Assembly (NCBI GenBank): GCA_024529925.1
Contig: JAFEUB010000069.1
Span: 364,501-428,500, forward strand
Reading direction: 5' to 3'
From: Ophthalmolycus amberensis
Taxonomy: Eukaryota; Chordata; Actinopteri; Perciformes; Zoarcidae
Length of the DNA stretch: 64,000 nucleotides
Shown here in pieces: positions 15,223 to 27,432 of this stretch (its first letter is position 1; every line of letters starts with the position of its first letter). Below the pieces are notes generated by a model. It had not been told where the DNA came from. It worked only from the letters and a program-made list of their open reading frames with translations, and did not search any database. A program made the translations under genes and the position numbers.

Positions 15223-15800
15223 ACACACACATGTTCTTATGTGCAGTCTATAGACTGTACATAAGAACATGTGTGTGGACGCCATAGACTCTATGGCGTC
15301 CACATGTTCTTATGTACAGTCTATGGTGTCCACACACATGTTCTTATGTACAGTCTATGGTCGACACATGTTCTTATGTACAGTCTATGGTCGACACATG
15401 TTCTTATGTACAGTCTATGGTCGACACATGTTCTTATGTACAGTCTATGGTCGACACATGTTCTTATGTACAGTCTATGGTGTCCATACACATGTTATGT
15501 ACAGTCTATGGTGTCCACACACATGTTCCTATGTACAGTCTATGGTGTCCACACACATTTTACAGTCTATGGTGTCCATACACATGTTATGTACAGTCTA
15601 TGGTGTCCACACACATGTTCCTATGTACAGTCTATGGTGTCCACACATATGTTATGTACAGTCTATGGTGTCCACACACATATTCCTATGCATAGTCTAT
15701 GGTGTCCACACATATGTTAGTCTATGGTGTCCACACACATGTTATGTACAGTCTATGGTGTCCACACACATGTTCCTATGTACAGTCTGTGGTGTCCACA
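15223..15800. repeat. minisatellite, about 30-33 bp units, seeded by two palindromes
   Basis: The array is built from units reading roughly CACATGTTCTTATGTACAG followed by TCTATGGTGTC. Four units at 15361-15480 (30 bp each, with TCGACACATG) are identical. Later units to about 15800 vary in length (loss of the TTCT block, C for T in TTCCTATG). At its left edge the same words occur in both directions: 15224-15250 pairs with 15251-15277 (one mismatch), and 15275-15287 pairs perfectly with 15291-15303 around a 3-nt loop. The array therefore grew out of, or next to, an inverted repeat able to form a cruciform. The repetitive 'protein' in its frames is an artefact of the array. Confidence 0.95.
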
Positions 15801-15839
15801 GGTCCACAGAGTGGTAGTAACGTGCTGCCCCCTGTGTGT

Positions 15840-16036
15840 TACTATCAGTAGGTTGCGCACAACCGGAGCTGCGCAAGCGCAGTGAGCGTGCGGGTGGTTT
15901 CGGTTGAGCATTCTTGGCAGACGTCTCGCTGGGTGAACAGGCAGTCGACCGTCGGCCGCAACGAGTGTTTCCACAATGCCTGGAGATTTATTTTAAACGG
16001 AATAGGAGCCGAGCCGAAACACCGGAACAGCGTCCG
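15840..16036 (+). promoter_or_regulatory. candidate promoter / 5' non-coding exon with NRF1-like site
   Basis: Directly after the minisatellite is a GC-rich, CpG-containing segment. CTGCGCAAGCGCAG at 15869-15882 is one mismatch from the NRF1 palindrome (YGCGCAYGCGCR). A donor-like CCG|GTAAGG follows, with GT at 16037-16038. On the plus strand this could be a non-coding first exon, possibly for sipa1l3 some 34 kb downstream, whose first coding exon clearly has an upstream acceptor. No transcript evidence is available, so the link is speculative. Confidence 0.3.
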
Positions 16037-16039
16037 GTA

Positions 16040-19000
16040 AGGTGTGTACTCTTTTTTTGGTTTTCTCAGAACAGTTTGAGCTGAAACAGGGCGACACATT
16101 CAAAAAAGTGAGCAGAGCAAACACCGAGAAGCAGCCGAGCAGACCAACTTCAGTGAATGCAGAGGACGAGCTCGTTACTACGTTAGTCTTTACTACCGGT
16201 AGTCTGAGCACCACCGGACACCGTCCACACACTTAGACCTCCGGGCTACCAGAGTGGGTCTTTAGCCTCAAACACACCGCTACCCGCAACAATTCATTCA
16301 CTACGAAATATTCTACAACCTTCCTGCTCATTAAGGTCCCAGTGCGCATGCCCACAGCACCGTACAGACTTTGGATTTGTAGTTTTTCTGTACCTGAGTT
16401 AATCACAGTTGTGAGGGCCAAGAGAAAACGTTAAGACTACAAGTTCCAGACAATGGGAGCTTTGTTTGGGAGCAACAGCGCTAGCCAGCTAGTTAGTCTG
16501 GACGAGCTCTGAATCTCGAGTAGTTGTGCTGCAATCGGAAGTTGTTGTTGGCTGGAGATTTGTTTCAAAATGAGCTGCGAGGGATATACTTGGCTGTGCG
16601 GGTACACCTTCTTCTATACAGTCCACGGGTTACACTTGCAATCTTTTATTTTGTAGGAGTGTTGCAGTAGTTATAAATGCCACTGGTTTAATGTTTTTAA
16701 TGTGATCATAAAGGAGAACTGATCGTGGTTGAACATGCAGACTTTGTTCAGATGTCAGTGTGCACAGTAGAAATGTGTGTGTGCGTGTGCAGTCGAGCGT
16801 GTACGCAGAATGGAGTGGTGATGATGCCTCCCTCTCACAGAGATCCCCCCCCCCCCCCCCCCCCTTGTTGCTGCTGTATTTCCCAGCCCTTCAGGAAACG
16901 ACACGTCGAGTATCAGCATGATGGATCTGTCGTGGACGAGCAGCAGAGCATGGCAGCACTGCACATATTCTGGCCAACATTGACTCTGGTTGCCTCCCTT
17001 CTGGAACTAATGGAATAATTATTACCGGGGAAAATGTGAGAATGATGCCCTCATGCCTTACCCTGGTTGTCCTATTGCTGAACCTCCCGTAACAGCAGCT
17101 GAGCTGTCAGCACAATGGGGGAAGTCCTGCATGTCATTTTCCGTCCGAGAGAAAATCAGATTCAGAAATATATAGTTCTGAACTGTGTCGTTAATGTTGA
17201 ATAGCAATGACACGATTCTCCATATGATGAATCCAATTTCCTTTGATCAAAGGCAATGCTCCAGACTGCAGAAGTCTGTTAAATGCTCTCTGTTTATAGT
17301 TTACAGGAAGACATTTCCATGCTTGTAATGGTTGCTTGAAAATGTTCCATATCAAAGGCAAAACTGAGCAGACTCTCTTGCTTTCACGGCCTGTGAACTT
17401 ATCAGTTTGTACAACTCCAGTGTTATGTGTTTTTCGCGGAAAATTCAAAGAATGTCAGTAATGACGCTTGGATCAAACCCACTGCTCTTGTGAGAGTTTC
17501 AAACATTCTCCGCGTTACTGCTCAGAACCGTCACTGTTGTATGCCACTTACTTTATTTGCTCCTTCATTCCTGTCTTCTTTCGTAACCTTCTACCTGTCT
17601 GACGAACACAAATTGAAGGTTGAAGAAGAGGCTGCAGTACACGTGTAGTTCAGTAGGATTTAGTACGTCAGCGTGTCCCTGCAAGCAGTTTTTTGATGGA
17701 TGTGTAGAATACATGCGACTTCCAAGAGATGAAGCAAACCTGCAGAAAGTATCAGGAAGTTCAGACAGTGGTGGAGATTCATTGGAGTTAGGATCTTCAA
17801 ATGCAATAACTCCTTAAATCCACTTAATACAGTTGGGTTTGATGCTTCTATGGTATAGTTTGTAATGGGGCTTTTTTACACGTCACAGTCAAGGCAAGGG
17901 GCCAACAATAACGTAAAGGAGCTGTATTCAACAATCTGAACATTAGTATAGCAACACACTACTGTGTAAATATATAGTGAAGTAATGTCTGTGTGTCTAG
18001 TGCATGTGAGCTTTCCCTACTGGTTAGCGGTTCGATGCCCAGCTCCTCTAGTCCCTGGCGGTGTGTCCTTGGGCAAGACACTTAACCCCAAATTGCTCCC
18101 GGATGCTTAGTTAGTCGTGATGGATGGGGGCACCTTGCATGGTAGCCTGCCATCAGTGTATGAAGGAGGGTGAATGACGTGTAGTGTTAAAGCGCTTCGA
18201 GTGGTCTGAAGACTAAATGACAAAATCCAAGGTATTTACAAAACACAATGTTTATGAAGTTTTGGTCGGGAAAATGTGTAATTCTGAAATTGAGACAATC
18301 AAACTTCCCCTTTCTAATCATACCTTAGATTTTCTCCAGAGTATGTTTTGCTTCCAATACTACACAGTTTTGGAAAAACTCCTGTCCAGAAATATCTGTA
18401 TCAGCATGTTTGTTTTGGTATTTACGATATCCCATTATCCGTGCTAATCTACGCTCACTTCATAACGTTGGTCCCACGTCACATAGTTGTAAAGCACCTC
18501 CAGCGGTCGGCTTGTAGTCGTCTCCGCCGGGTACCAGATAACAAGCCTGTGATCTTGAGGAGCATCTCATATTTTGTGCTACTTATTTCAGCGTTTCATT
18601 GCAAACAGCTGCGGGAACAAAGGATCTCGTCTTCAAACGGAGCTGAACGTGGGCCACCTGAGTTATTTTGCCTGTAAACATTAAGTTGAATCACCGTATC
18701 TTGGTAGCGGTGACTCATCAGTTGGTGGTTTTTCCCTCTTCTTTTATTCTTGACACAGGTTTTAAAGAACTCACACACAGGTCTTCTGTTGGGCGAACAA
18801 TACATTTCCAAGAGTTTTTTTTTTTACTGTGATGTTTTTAAGGCAGCAAAAAAAAAAACGTTTTCATCGGCAGCCCTCCTGCTGTTTGTCATTTTGAAAC
18901 GAAAAGCCTCTTGCCAGGTTTCTATTTAATCCTCAGAGGCGTCTTAGTTAAATATAAGTTAGTTAAATAAGAAATGAACAATTGTGTGTTTTCACGGTAT

Positions 19001-20150
19001 GCAGAAGAACACACACACACACACACACACTCACTCAAACAACATCCATCACTATCATGGGGTGTTTCCTGATAGGTCACAGAGGGCGGACGATAACTAA
19101 GGCTAAATATCCCATCTGGTCTGTTTCAGGGTGCACAGTGACACATGTGCTCGTGTGCGTGTGTGTGTGTTTTCACACTTATAGATGATAGTTTATAGAT
19201 TTCAGCCATTGAAGTATACCGCAAACTGCTCTCCCTCTCTGATGGTTTATTTTTTTTTAAACCAACAATGTGACGCATTTGAGGTTCAACTCATGTCAGT
19301 GGTTAATCTGAGTGGCTCAGCAGCACGTGTCATCACACCTGCATCACAGCCTCTTCACACCCGGGGTTGTCTGTGGTGAGTAGCTGTTTCTATTTAAGTT
19401 TATTTTAATGTTTCTGTTTTTCTGATATTTTTTATTTAATTGATAATATACATAACAAACCGATAAAAACTATCCTGGAGATGACCAAGCCCTCCTTAAA
19501 CCTGCCACACGATCTCCAAATACTAATACAATAATAAATGATATCATACTATATATATTATAGTATGATAAATAGTCAGTGTCGTCACTTTGATTTAGTA
19601 ATCCAACTCAATTCACACAGCTACCTCTTAGATATACAAAATGATCTCAGACTAAAAACTAAATATATTATTTATTATTAGTATTTGTGTAGCAGATTAA
19701 TTTCAACCAGCTATTAAAAGTGCTTTACGTAAGTTAATAAATACATTACATAAAAAAACACAGCAAAATTGAAATAAATTAAAATAGTCAAAAAGTATTG
19801 GACTAAAATGTAAGTTACACGACACTATATCATATTCACATAGTATGCAAACAAAATTGTATCCACAAGAAAGAGACACAGACACAGAAACGGAAGAGAG
19901 TGACCTGTGTGGGCGACAGCCAGTGTGGATATGAAGATTTTGATTTGTTAATTATTTCATGTAGTGTAGATCTGTGTAATTATGGGCTTTAGCTGTGACC
20001 AATAGAGCACCACAGTGGTCGACTAGAGTCTGTGTGAACAGGAATGGCCTCAAATCACTGAAAAACATCTCTGCAAACCTGAATGTGCAACAGGTGCAAC
20101 TTGAATAAAACTGAAAGCACTCTTCCAAACTGTCTTGTTTACTGTTGGAC
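16040..20150. other. intergenic, no gene seen
   Basis: This is non-coding sequence with a 17-nt-class C-run near 16847-16864, a tRNA-promoter-bearing interspersed repeat at about 18000-18220, short (AC)n near 19010-19030, and an AT-rich segment at 19400-19880. Within the last, 19542-19553 and 19559-19570 form a perfect 12-bp inverted repeat around a 5-nt loop. All reading frames are short and lack recognisable domains. Confidence 0.6.
18000..18220 (+). repeat. short interspersed repeat with box-B-like motif
   Basis: GGTTCGATGCCCAG near 18029-18042 resembles a pol III box B. It is followed by words I recognise from a very common teleost repeat: GTCCTTGGGCAAGACACTTA (near 18066), GGCACCTTGCATGGTAGCC (near 18130) and AAGCGCTTCGAGTGGTC (near 18190). 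The 5' part with a box A is missing or degraded. Family assignment (SINE or a DNA element) is uncertain. Confidence 0.55.
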
Positions 20151-20156
20151 ATTTCA

Positions 20157-20182
20157 GTTGAGTAAATTATAATTTACTCAAC
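20157..20182. repeat. 26-bp perfect palindrome
   Basis: The 13-nt half GTTGAGTAAATTA at 20157-20169 is followed without spacer by its exact reverse complement at 20170-20182. An AT dinucleotide tract follows at about 20190-20213. It may be the tip of a decayed transposon or a template-switch product. Confidence 0.9.
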
Positions 20183-22211
20183 ATCTATATGCAGTTATAT
20201 ATATATATATATACAGTTGTATATATTGGGATTGTTGTTTAAAAGTTGTAAACAAACTCCTGCACTCTGTCTAACTGGCAAAAATATGTTTATTTGCCAA
20301 GTCTCAGTGCTAGACCGTCATCAGACAAATGTTTTGTGACAATGAGAAGCCATGTTAAACAGGGAGTGGCTGCAAGTCTGCAATTAGTCACACATGTGCA
20401 ACAGGAAGTTATCAATGCCAACATCGATTTACCCCATGACCATCACCAATACATATATGGAGCAAGACAATGAACGGTCTATATAGTAAAAACCATATAT
20501 GTGTCCCTAAACGCTTACATTAAATGGGTAGATTCCTATAAAATGAAAGATTAAAGCCCCAAAAAGAGGATTCCATCATGTTTAAACACCATAAATGAAT
20601 AACTACCAGCAGTAACTGAGACAGTGTGCGAGAGTGTTATTTTGTTGTACTCCTATTCGGGGGATTCAACTGTAACAGCAGTCTAATGTAAAATGGGTCA
20701 AACACAGGTTGAAGGTGCGTCCAGCAGCCCTGCATCATACATGTATGAGTCACAGCGCAGGCGTTACCGTTTAAGATGAAATAGCGTCAGACCACCAACA
20801 GTAATGCAAAGCCCCCACTCTCTCTGATGTATGTGCCTCTCCCGAGGGTCTTATCCATAAGTCGGCGTGCGCGACGGTGTCAAGAGGTCAGAGATCTACA
20901 GAAAGAGGAGCACACCAATGTTTCCTGAAACCAGTCTGTGCTTTATGGCCTCCTGTGCATCTATAAAACACTTGCTAGGTAGGCAGTTGATCTATAAAGC
21001 CTCCCTCCTCTTCTTCTTCTTCTTCTTCTTCTTCTTCTCACTCCTGCAGAGGTCAGATCGCCTCGAGGTGTTGTTTACCAATCTGTGTCTTCTTCACGGG
21101 AAAGAGGATGAATCAGAAAATCACACTTCTGCGAGTAAATGTCTTAAAATGTCCCCGCATTTGCCTAATAGCGCCGCCGGTGTGCCGCTTCCATCTCTCA
21201 CAGGGGGTAGAAGTATACGACGGCATAGGTGTCACAGGCTACATCTTTCTACTCCTCTCTGCTCCGGGTATGTTTGGCCGGGGTAAATATAGCCTGCATG
21301 GTTTTAGCGAGAGGATAAACACAGATGTCGAGGAGGCCTTTTCTTGCCACAGGTCGGCCTGGTAAGCGCTGGTAGCGGAGAGGAGAGAGCGAGAGGGAAT
21401 GCCTCACCATCCATCCACAGCACACTTAAACAGGCTTGTTGGACTCCACACTAAGCTTTCGTCGGGGGTTAATGGATGTCTACATTTGCTACAAATCATT
21501 CCGACAGCCTGACAAAGTGCTGTACATAAAGAGTGATTCATGCATCGCTGTCCATTTAGTAATTTCAAGCGGAGGCCACTCAGATTTACGAACGGGTGTT
21601 CACCTAACAAAGAGCTTGTGTATACTCGGCCCTGTCAGGTGAGGAGTTTACGCTTTGATCTGTGTTTATTGAAATAAGAGGAGAACGTTTTCACAGAAAG
21701 CCAGACGTGACTGTTTGGGTTCTATCTCCATTCTCACGCCGAATCCAAGGCCATAAGGAGCAGGAACCGCTGCGATAACGGTCTATAGTCTGTGAGCAGC
21801 ACTGAATGTGCTCATCTCCGCAACATAAAGAGCTCTTATCTGTTACTCTCCCACCCTTTATTATGTTCCTCTCTAGCCTGTGTTCCTCTTTCAAAGGGGA
21901 CGGATGATGTTAAATGGAGCTTCAGTGCTGTGCTGTGAGAGACAGTGGAGGATAGAAGCGCAAATCATGCATTTGATCTCCAGGGAACAGGCGTTTGCAA
22001 AGCATTCAGAGACACAACCATTAATATGAATTGTCGTGCCGCTAAGAGGAGCAGCGGACACCTTTCTCTCTGTAATGTCTTTATTGCCTTTAGTCCTTCG
22101 ACTTCTTGTTTCTTCTGTCTAGGGACTTGAGTTTGTCTGCTTCCTTAAGGCAAAGAGCGAGTTGTTGCACCTGCTTCATATCTGTCCCTAACTGAGCTCT
22201 CAAACACATGG

Positions 22212-22247
<36 letters not shown>

Positions 22248-22393
22248 ATGCATACACAAAGAGCTCTGTCACACACCAACATAGCAGAGATGTTCTGGAA
22301 AGAGGAAATCCTGCATGACGGGATAAAGAAACAGCTGATTCTGTCTCCATCTGCTTTTAATGGAGTGAGGAGGAGTGAATTAACCTTGTGTGC

Positions 22394-22427
<34 letters not shown>

Positions 22428-22599
22428 CTTGACCATCACACGACTGTCAAGGAAGGCTTGAGCTCACTACCTCGCTCGTCATTTGACTCTCAGCTGCAGC
22501 AGAGAATGTAAAGGCCACGCTAGAGTTAGAGGTGATCGTCTTTTCAGGGATGATTGTTTTCAAGGAAAAGCCTCTCAAGGGCGGGAGTTAGTTTGTTTT

Positions 22600-22915
22600 T
22601 TTGTCTTATATTGTTGTTCACTGAATATATTTTAGGGTTTTTGACCGTTGGTCGTATAAAACAAGACGTATAAAGACGTCACCTCGGGCTCTGAGAAATC
22701 ACGGGCACGTGTTCACTACTTTCTCACTCTTTTACAGACTAAACGAGGAATTAACAATCGAAAAACAATTGCCAGATTAGATGATAACAATTATTAGTTG
22801 CTTCCCTAATTTCTGTGTTGCGTTGACCATATGATCACACCAGGGCTGCAACTAGTTATTATTTAATGTCCAATTAATCTGATTATTAATTTTGTCTGTT
22901 TAAGGACAGAAATTG
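22600..22915. repeat. AT-rich dispersed repeat, copy 2
   Basis: The segment carries words shared with the copies in the sipa1l3 intron: GGTTTTTGACCGTTGGTCG, GTCACCTCGGGCTCTGAGAA and CAGACTAAACGAGGAATTAA. It then has a GGGCTGCAACTAGTTATT terminus near 22855, typical of the end of this teleost family ('GCTGCAACTA'). Boundaries are approximate. Confidence 0.5.
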
Positions 22916-24837
22916 AAGTACTTCTAAAATTGTGATCACTAGTTGACATCCTAACATTGATTATTTTGTCTTTGTATTTATTTGACTAAAAGTTCTCCGC
23001 TCTAAATCTTACCAGGGAACATAAACGCACAGATGACTGATATATTTTTATATTGGAAGAAAAGAATGTTTGAAATGGTTGATCCAGAATGTGAATGAGA
23101 AAGTTTAAAAGCCTCAATCACTGAATCAACAAAAGACTGTAATGACCCAGCCCACTACATGTGAACAATGAATCAATTCTTCATCGTAAAACATTTCAGA
23201 TTCCCTCTGCAGAGAAATAAAAGCATCTTTGTAGCCCCCGGACACCTCCTGTGAAATTCCATCTGTATTTTATTTGGAGGCGCTTGCTGTCCTCTGCGCT
23301 CCTTCTGGCTCTCTGTGCTGCAGGAAGTGAGTCCGTACAGAGGAGGATGCAAATGTGTGGTGGAGATGAGTGTTGCTATGAATCAGACAATAGTCATGGG
23401 GGGGGGGGGGGGCCGTACTCCGTCACAAAGACGGATGACCAGTTCACAGGACATGAGTAAAAACATTCCTTGTCTCTGGCATGCGACCTATATCCTGGAC
23501 TTTGTCTTTGCACATTCATTGTTGGGATGGTTGAGTATTGGCTCACCTCCAACTGCTGCTGGGGAAAGAGAAAACGGTTGGAGAATGGGCGTAACACCAA
23601 ACACCATCAGGAAGCTTGTAGATATATTTACATGTTTCCCCCCTCAGGATGTTTTGCCTTTAAGCGACATGCTCGTCTGTTTAAAACACAAACGGCCAAA
23701 CACACAGTCTCGTGTGTGTGTGTGTGTGTGTGTGTGGTTATGTGTCTGGGTGGGAATGGGTGAGTTTCAAAGATGTTTTTAGTTGTTTTTTTCTTCTTTT
23801 GTCTCATTGTAAAATGTTTCATGAAACCACATAAAAAGTCAGTTTTCTTTCTACTCCTTAATTTTCTGTACATGTGTGCAGAGAGGCATGCATACACACA
23901 CACACACACACACACACACAGATATATATGTATATATACACACATATATATATATATACGGTCTCCCTGTCCCTCTGCCTCTTCACATCTCTCATCTCAG
24001 GCGGTGACTGCTGACTGTGGAGCCATTGTTTTAATGCTAATTGAGTATAACTTGTTCATTCCACGAATGCCTCTCGGCCCAGTTTTTTATGGTACTGTTG
24101 TGTCCAAATGTGTATTTCTTTCCTCCTCATTTCCAAATGAGATTTGATATCCGAGGACGGAGGCCGTTTCCACACAAGCTCATCTGGTCTACTCTGCACA
24201 TAGAGGGTATAGGTGACGCTAATGTGTTTGTGCCGTTGATGAGGCCGGGCAATATGTGAAATGAGCTCTCAGAGTGGGACATGAGGGGATTTCAGAGAAA
24301 CATTCTGTACACAGCAGGTTTTTTTGGGGGGGGGGGGGGGGGGGTTAATAACTATACTGGTCAGAGGTTTTCCTCCACCATCTCAGACCAATGCTATGAT
24401 ATTGAGTATCTTTAGTGTAGCATTGCCAACGTGATATGTTCATAATAACTATATTTTTGTAAAACACATTTCAAATCGATCCAGTGTTAAGTCACACAAA
24501 GCAGTAGAGAGGAGCAGACATCTAACTAAACTATAGTACCGTACACACACACGTCTTCTCTACTTTAGCTTTTCTTTTTGCTGAGCCTGAGCAACTGTGC
24601 TACTGCACGTGAGAACTCGCATGCCTTCCAGTGCTGTGTATTTAAATGCTTGATTAAATAGTAATTAGCCCGGCTGATGCTACCCTTTGAAACACTCGCA
24701 TTGTGATGCTCAGCTCAGGCTGTTTAGTGACTCCACTCTGCACAGTTGGCTGCTGCCCAGATGCTTTCAGATCAAACTGCACTGCTGTAAGTAATGGGGG
24801 ACACTATTTTGCTGTCTTTGTTTTGATGCAATTGGTG

Positions 24838-24896
24838 TTTTATGATTCTGAATTACCTTGTTGCTGAAGTGTGCTATATAAATAAAGCTACCTTGG
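24838..24896 (+). mobile_element. L2-type LINE 3' tail fragment
   Basis: The words GAATTACCTTGTTGCTGAAG and GTGCTATATAAATAAAGC match the 3' terminus of the LINE at 53688-54405, which ends GAATTACCTTGTTGTTGAAA and GTGCTACACAAATAAAC. Only the tail is present, as is usual for 5'-truncated insertions. Confidence 0.6.
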
Positions 24897-24916
24897 CTAT
24901 TAGCCAGCAGAGACAG

Positions 24917-25075
24917 TGATGCTAACGCTGCATTTCCACTGCATGGTACAGCCCGACTGCTCAACTCGACTCACCCTTTTTGGGTTTTCTATGAGCAGAA
25001 GTTGTGGATAGTACCTGGTTCACTGTACTTTTTTTGTCACCACCTCCGCCGAGTTTCTAAGCAAGCTGAGCCGAT
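24917..25075 (+). mobile_element. DNA-transposon-like fragment
   Basis: The words GCTGCATTTCCACTGCATGG, CAACTCGACTCACCC, ATAGTACCTGGTTCACTGTA and AAGCAAGCTGAGCCGATG follow the order of a non-autonomous DNA element that I recognise from teleost genomes. It abuts the L2-like tail just upstream. The identification is from memory only; no terminal repeat pair was verified. Confidence 0.45.
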
Positions 25076-25660
25076 GAAATGCGGCGTATCTGCTCCTCGG
25101 TGCTTAGTTAGGAGTGTGTGCAGCAGTGACGGCCTTGTTAACTGTCCCATAGGAGTAGGCCAGAGAGCAGTGGGGGGGGGGGACAGTTTGGGTGTTTCTG
25201 CACACAACAGTAGAGCCTGTTATCATCGTGGGAGAGGAGGAGACGGATGAGCTGATAGCTCAGAGGGAGAGACGTGACTTGGCAAGGGAGGAGGGAAAGG
25301 AGCCCACAGACAAGGAGAGGCTAAAAGGGAGGCCTGTTGGTGTAAGAAAGCCAGCCCATGTGCTCCCACCTCCTCTTTCGCCTCCTTAACGTGTCCTCCT
25401 CTCTTTTCTTTCTCCCTTTTCCCCATGACCTCCGCAGCCGAGCTCTGATTTAAATAAAACTGTGTGGGCCGGTGTGTGAGGAGAGGCTCCACCTGAGAAG
25501 TAATAATGATAATCACAAAAGATAAAGACGGAGAACAAAACAAAGTGGAAGTGAGTGGTTGTCTCCGGAGAGATTGTGGAACGGATCTCCTCTCGCAGTG
25601 ATGAGAATGATAAAGAGATGTTGAGAGACATTTTGTTTCTGTTACCAGCTACCAGGTGAC

Positions 25661-25664
<4 letters not shown>

Positions 25665-25728
<64 letters not shown>
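25665..25728. repeat. (TG)n microsatellite, about 32 units with one A interruption
   Basis: An uninterrupted dinucleotide run apart from one TGTATG step near 25695. Non-coding. Confidence 0.95.
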
Positions 25729-25731
<3 letters not shown>

Positions 25732-26109
25732 AAGGTCACTGCTATCTTCCCGCTCCTGGATGAAACTCTTGACCCACTTTGTTGCCCAAAGGCACACAAA
25801 CACCCACACCGTCTCCCCTCTCCTCCGCCTCAGACATGCACTTAGGCCACCTCGTGAACTCTTGTCACTGCTCTCAGCCCAAACACCTCAGCTCATACAT
25901 GGCTGCGTCCATTAAGCACATTACTGACATGCAACTAGTGCAGACACCCCCCCCCCCCCGCCCCCCTTGATGTGCATGTGCACACTCGCGTGCACGTTTG
26001 TCCACAGAGGGCTGTGCTTTTCCAGTGGTTCCCACGTCTGGATCTGACTGAAATGTTGGCAGCCCTGTGGGGAGCCTCTAGGATTTCTTTCCTCCCACTG
26101 CACAGTTCA

Positions 26110-26375
26110 TAAAGTAAAAATCAACATTTTGGGAAATGCACTTATTCACTTATTGTTCGGCGAGAAGATTGATACCATTCTTGGGTTGAATATGAACCTT
26201 GAGAAAGTAGGTGCTTAGCTCAACATACAGACTGTAAGCAGCTAGCCGGGGTCTGTCCCATCCACCATCAGCTCTAAAGCTCTCTAACTGACATGCTGCA
26301 TCTCGTTTCTTTGATCTGTGTCAAAACCAAAATGTGAAAATGGCAAGTTGTGGTTTCACCGGAGGGTTATGTGCC
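26110..26375 (+). mobile_element. foldback-family element, copy 2 (partial)
   Basis: Shared words with the copy at 9655-10125 include AACATTTTGGGAAATGCACT (near 26123), GAGAAGATTGATACCATTC (near 26161), GCTAGCCGGGGTCTGTCC, CAGCTCTAAAGCTCTCTAA and GTTGTGGTTTCACCGG. The order matches one arm plus the inner part. The second arm is not evident, so this copy is truncated. Confidence 0.6.
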
Positions 26376-26607
26376 GGAGCTCAAAAGTTAATCCACAGAC
26401 ACAAAGTGGCATCGAACTTCTCCTCTGACTCTCGGCAAAAGAAAGTGAATTTAAATGTCAAATTCTACCTTTTTAATAAACCCTCCACTTCCCCTCTCTC
26501 CACCTCTTTTTCTAAACTTTTTGTCATTAGTCAAATGTTTTCACAACTCTCTGCAACTCGGGAAACAACCAGGCCAGTGTACGCTGTTGTGTGCACATGT
26601 GCAACTC

Positions 26608-26659
26608 GGTGTGGTTCTACAGCCATGCGTGAGAGCACGCATGGCTGTAGAACCACACC
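26608..26659. repeat. perfect 23-bp inverted repeat, 6-nt loop
   Basis: The arm at 26608-26630 (GGTGTGGTTCTACAGCCATG plus CGT) is exactly the reverse complement of 26637-26659, with loop GAGAGC at 26631-26636. An RNA from either strand would fold into a fully paired 23-bp stem. No box or flanking element shows what it is. Confidence 0.95.
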
Positions 26660-27383
26660 CTGGACTCACGCCACTCTTTAAACCAAACACACAGAGAGAG
26701 AGAGAGGTGACTTCTGGAGGGATCTAGCTTGTTGTGACAGCGCTCCCCACTAACAGTGATGCCTTTTGGAACGCAGGGTGAAGAATGAGTAAAGTGGCAG
26801 CCGTGCAGACCGTCGCCAAGTTTAAAGGAACAAAGTGATGGTGATGTGGTACAATCCCTCTGCTGGAGTGTTGTTTTTTGAGTCTGGTTGGAACAGACAC
26901 ACCTTCCACTCTGCTGTTATTACTGGCCAGATTCCACTGCTGCTGGCTCAGATGCCTGAGATAGTTTTGAGGGGCTGAGATCTCTATTGACGAGTAAACT
27001 CCCCCTCGCCTCCGCTGTGTTGATTGATACGGCAACCTGAAACCAACAAGCACGCGTGAATTATTGCCGCTGCTGCAGCATTGGAACCATATGCTGGCTC
27101 AGAGGGGAACGGCTTTGAGAGTAAATCTAGGTGGACCTTCTGGATTCTGAAGGGAAGGTGCTGAAAGAGCTTCAGCCACATCCTGTGTTCATAATGGGGT
27201 GTTCATATTGGCTAGTTAGGACACACATGCACACACATGCACACACACACAATGCTGCTGTGAGTTAAAAGGAGCCACACCTTTCCCCAGTAATCCTCTT
27301 TCAGTCGAGACAAACCCCTCTTTATAATATCCTCTGAATAGGCTGTGTTCACCTGTGCTCACCTCCTGCCTCTCACTGTGTAG

Positions 27384-27432
<49 letters not shown>

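Larger units (their letters stand above)
20183..26100. other. intergenic, repeats only
   Basis: No convincing exon. Contents seen: a low-confidence retroelement tail-like string near 20270-20340 (CATCAGACAAATG); (CTT)n at 21006-21038; (GT)n at 22213-22246 and 23711-23734; (CA)n at 22396-22424 and 23896-23920; AT-rich repeat copy 2 at about 22600-22915; G-runs near 23399-23412 and 24326-24344; an L2-like tail at 24838-24896; a DNA-element-like fragment at 24917-25075; a long (TG)n at 25665-25728. 21040-22100 is fairly unique sequence, but no open frame resembles a known protein. Confidence 0.6.

Noticed and set aside
15361..15480. CRISPR-like regular spacing
   Set aside because: The identical 30-bp units are directly adjacent with no spacers, and the genome is vertebrate.
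15269..15817. 182-residue frame with a repeated MFLCTVYGRH-type peptide
   Set aside because: It is open only because it runs through the minisatellite; all three plus frames give similar repeats and no splice or promoter context supports it.
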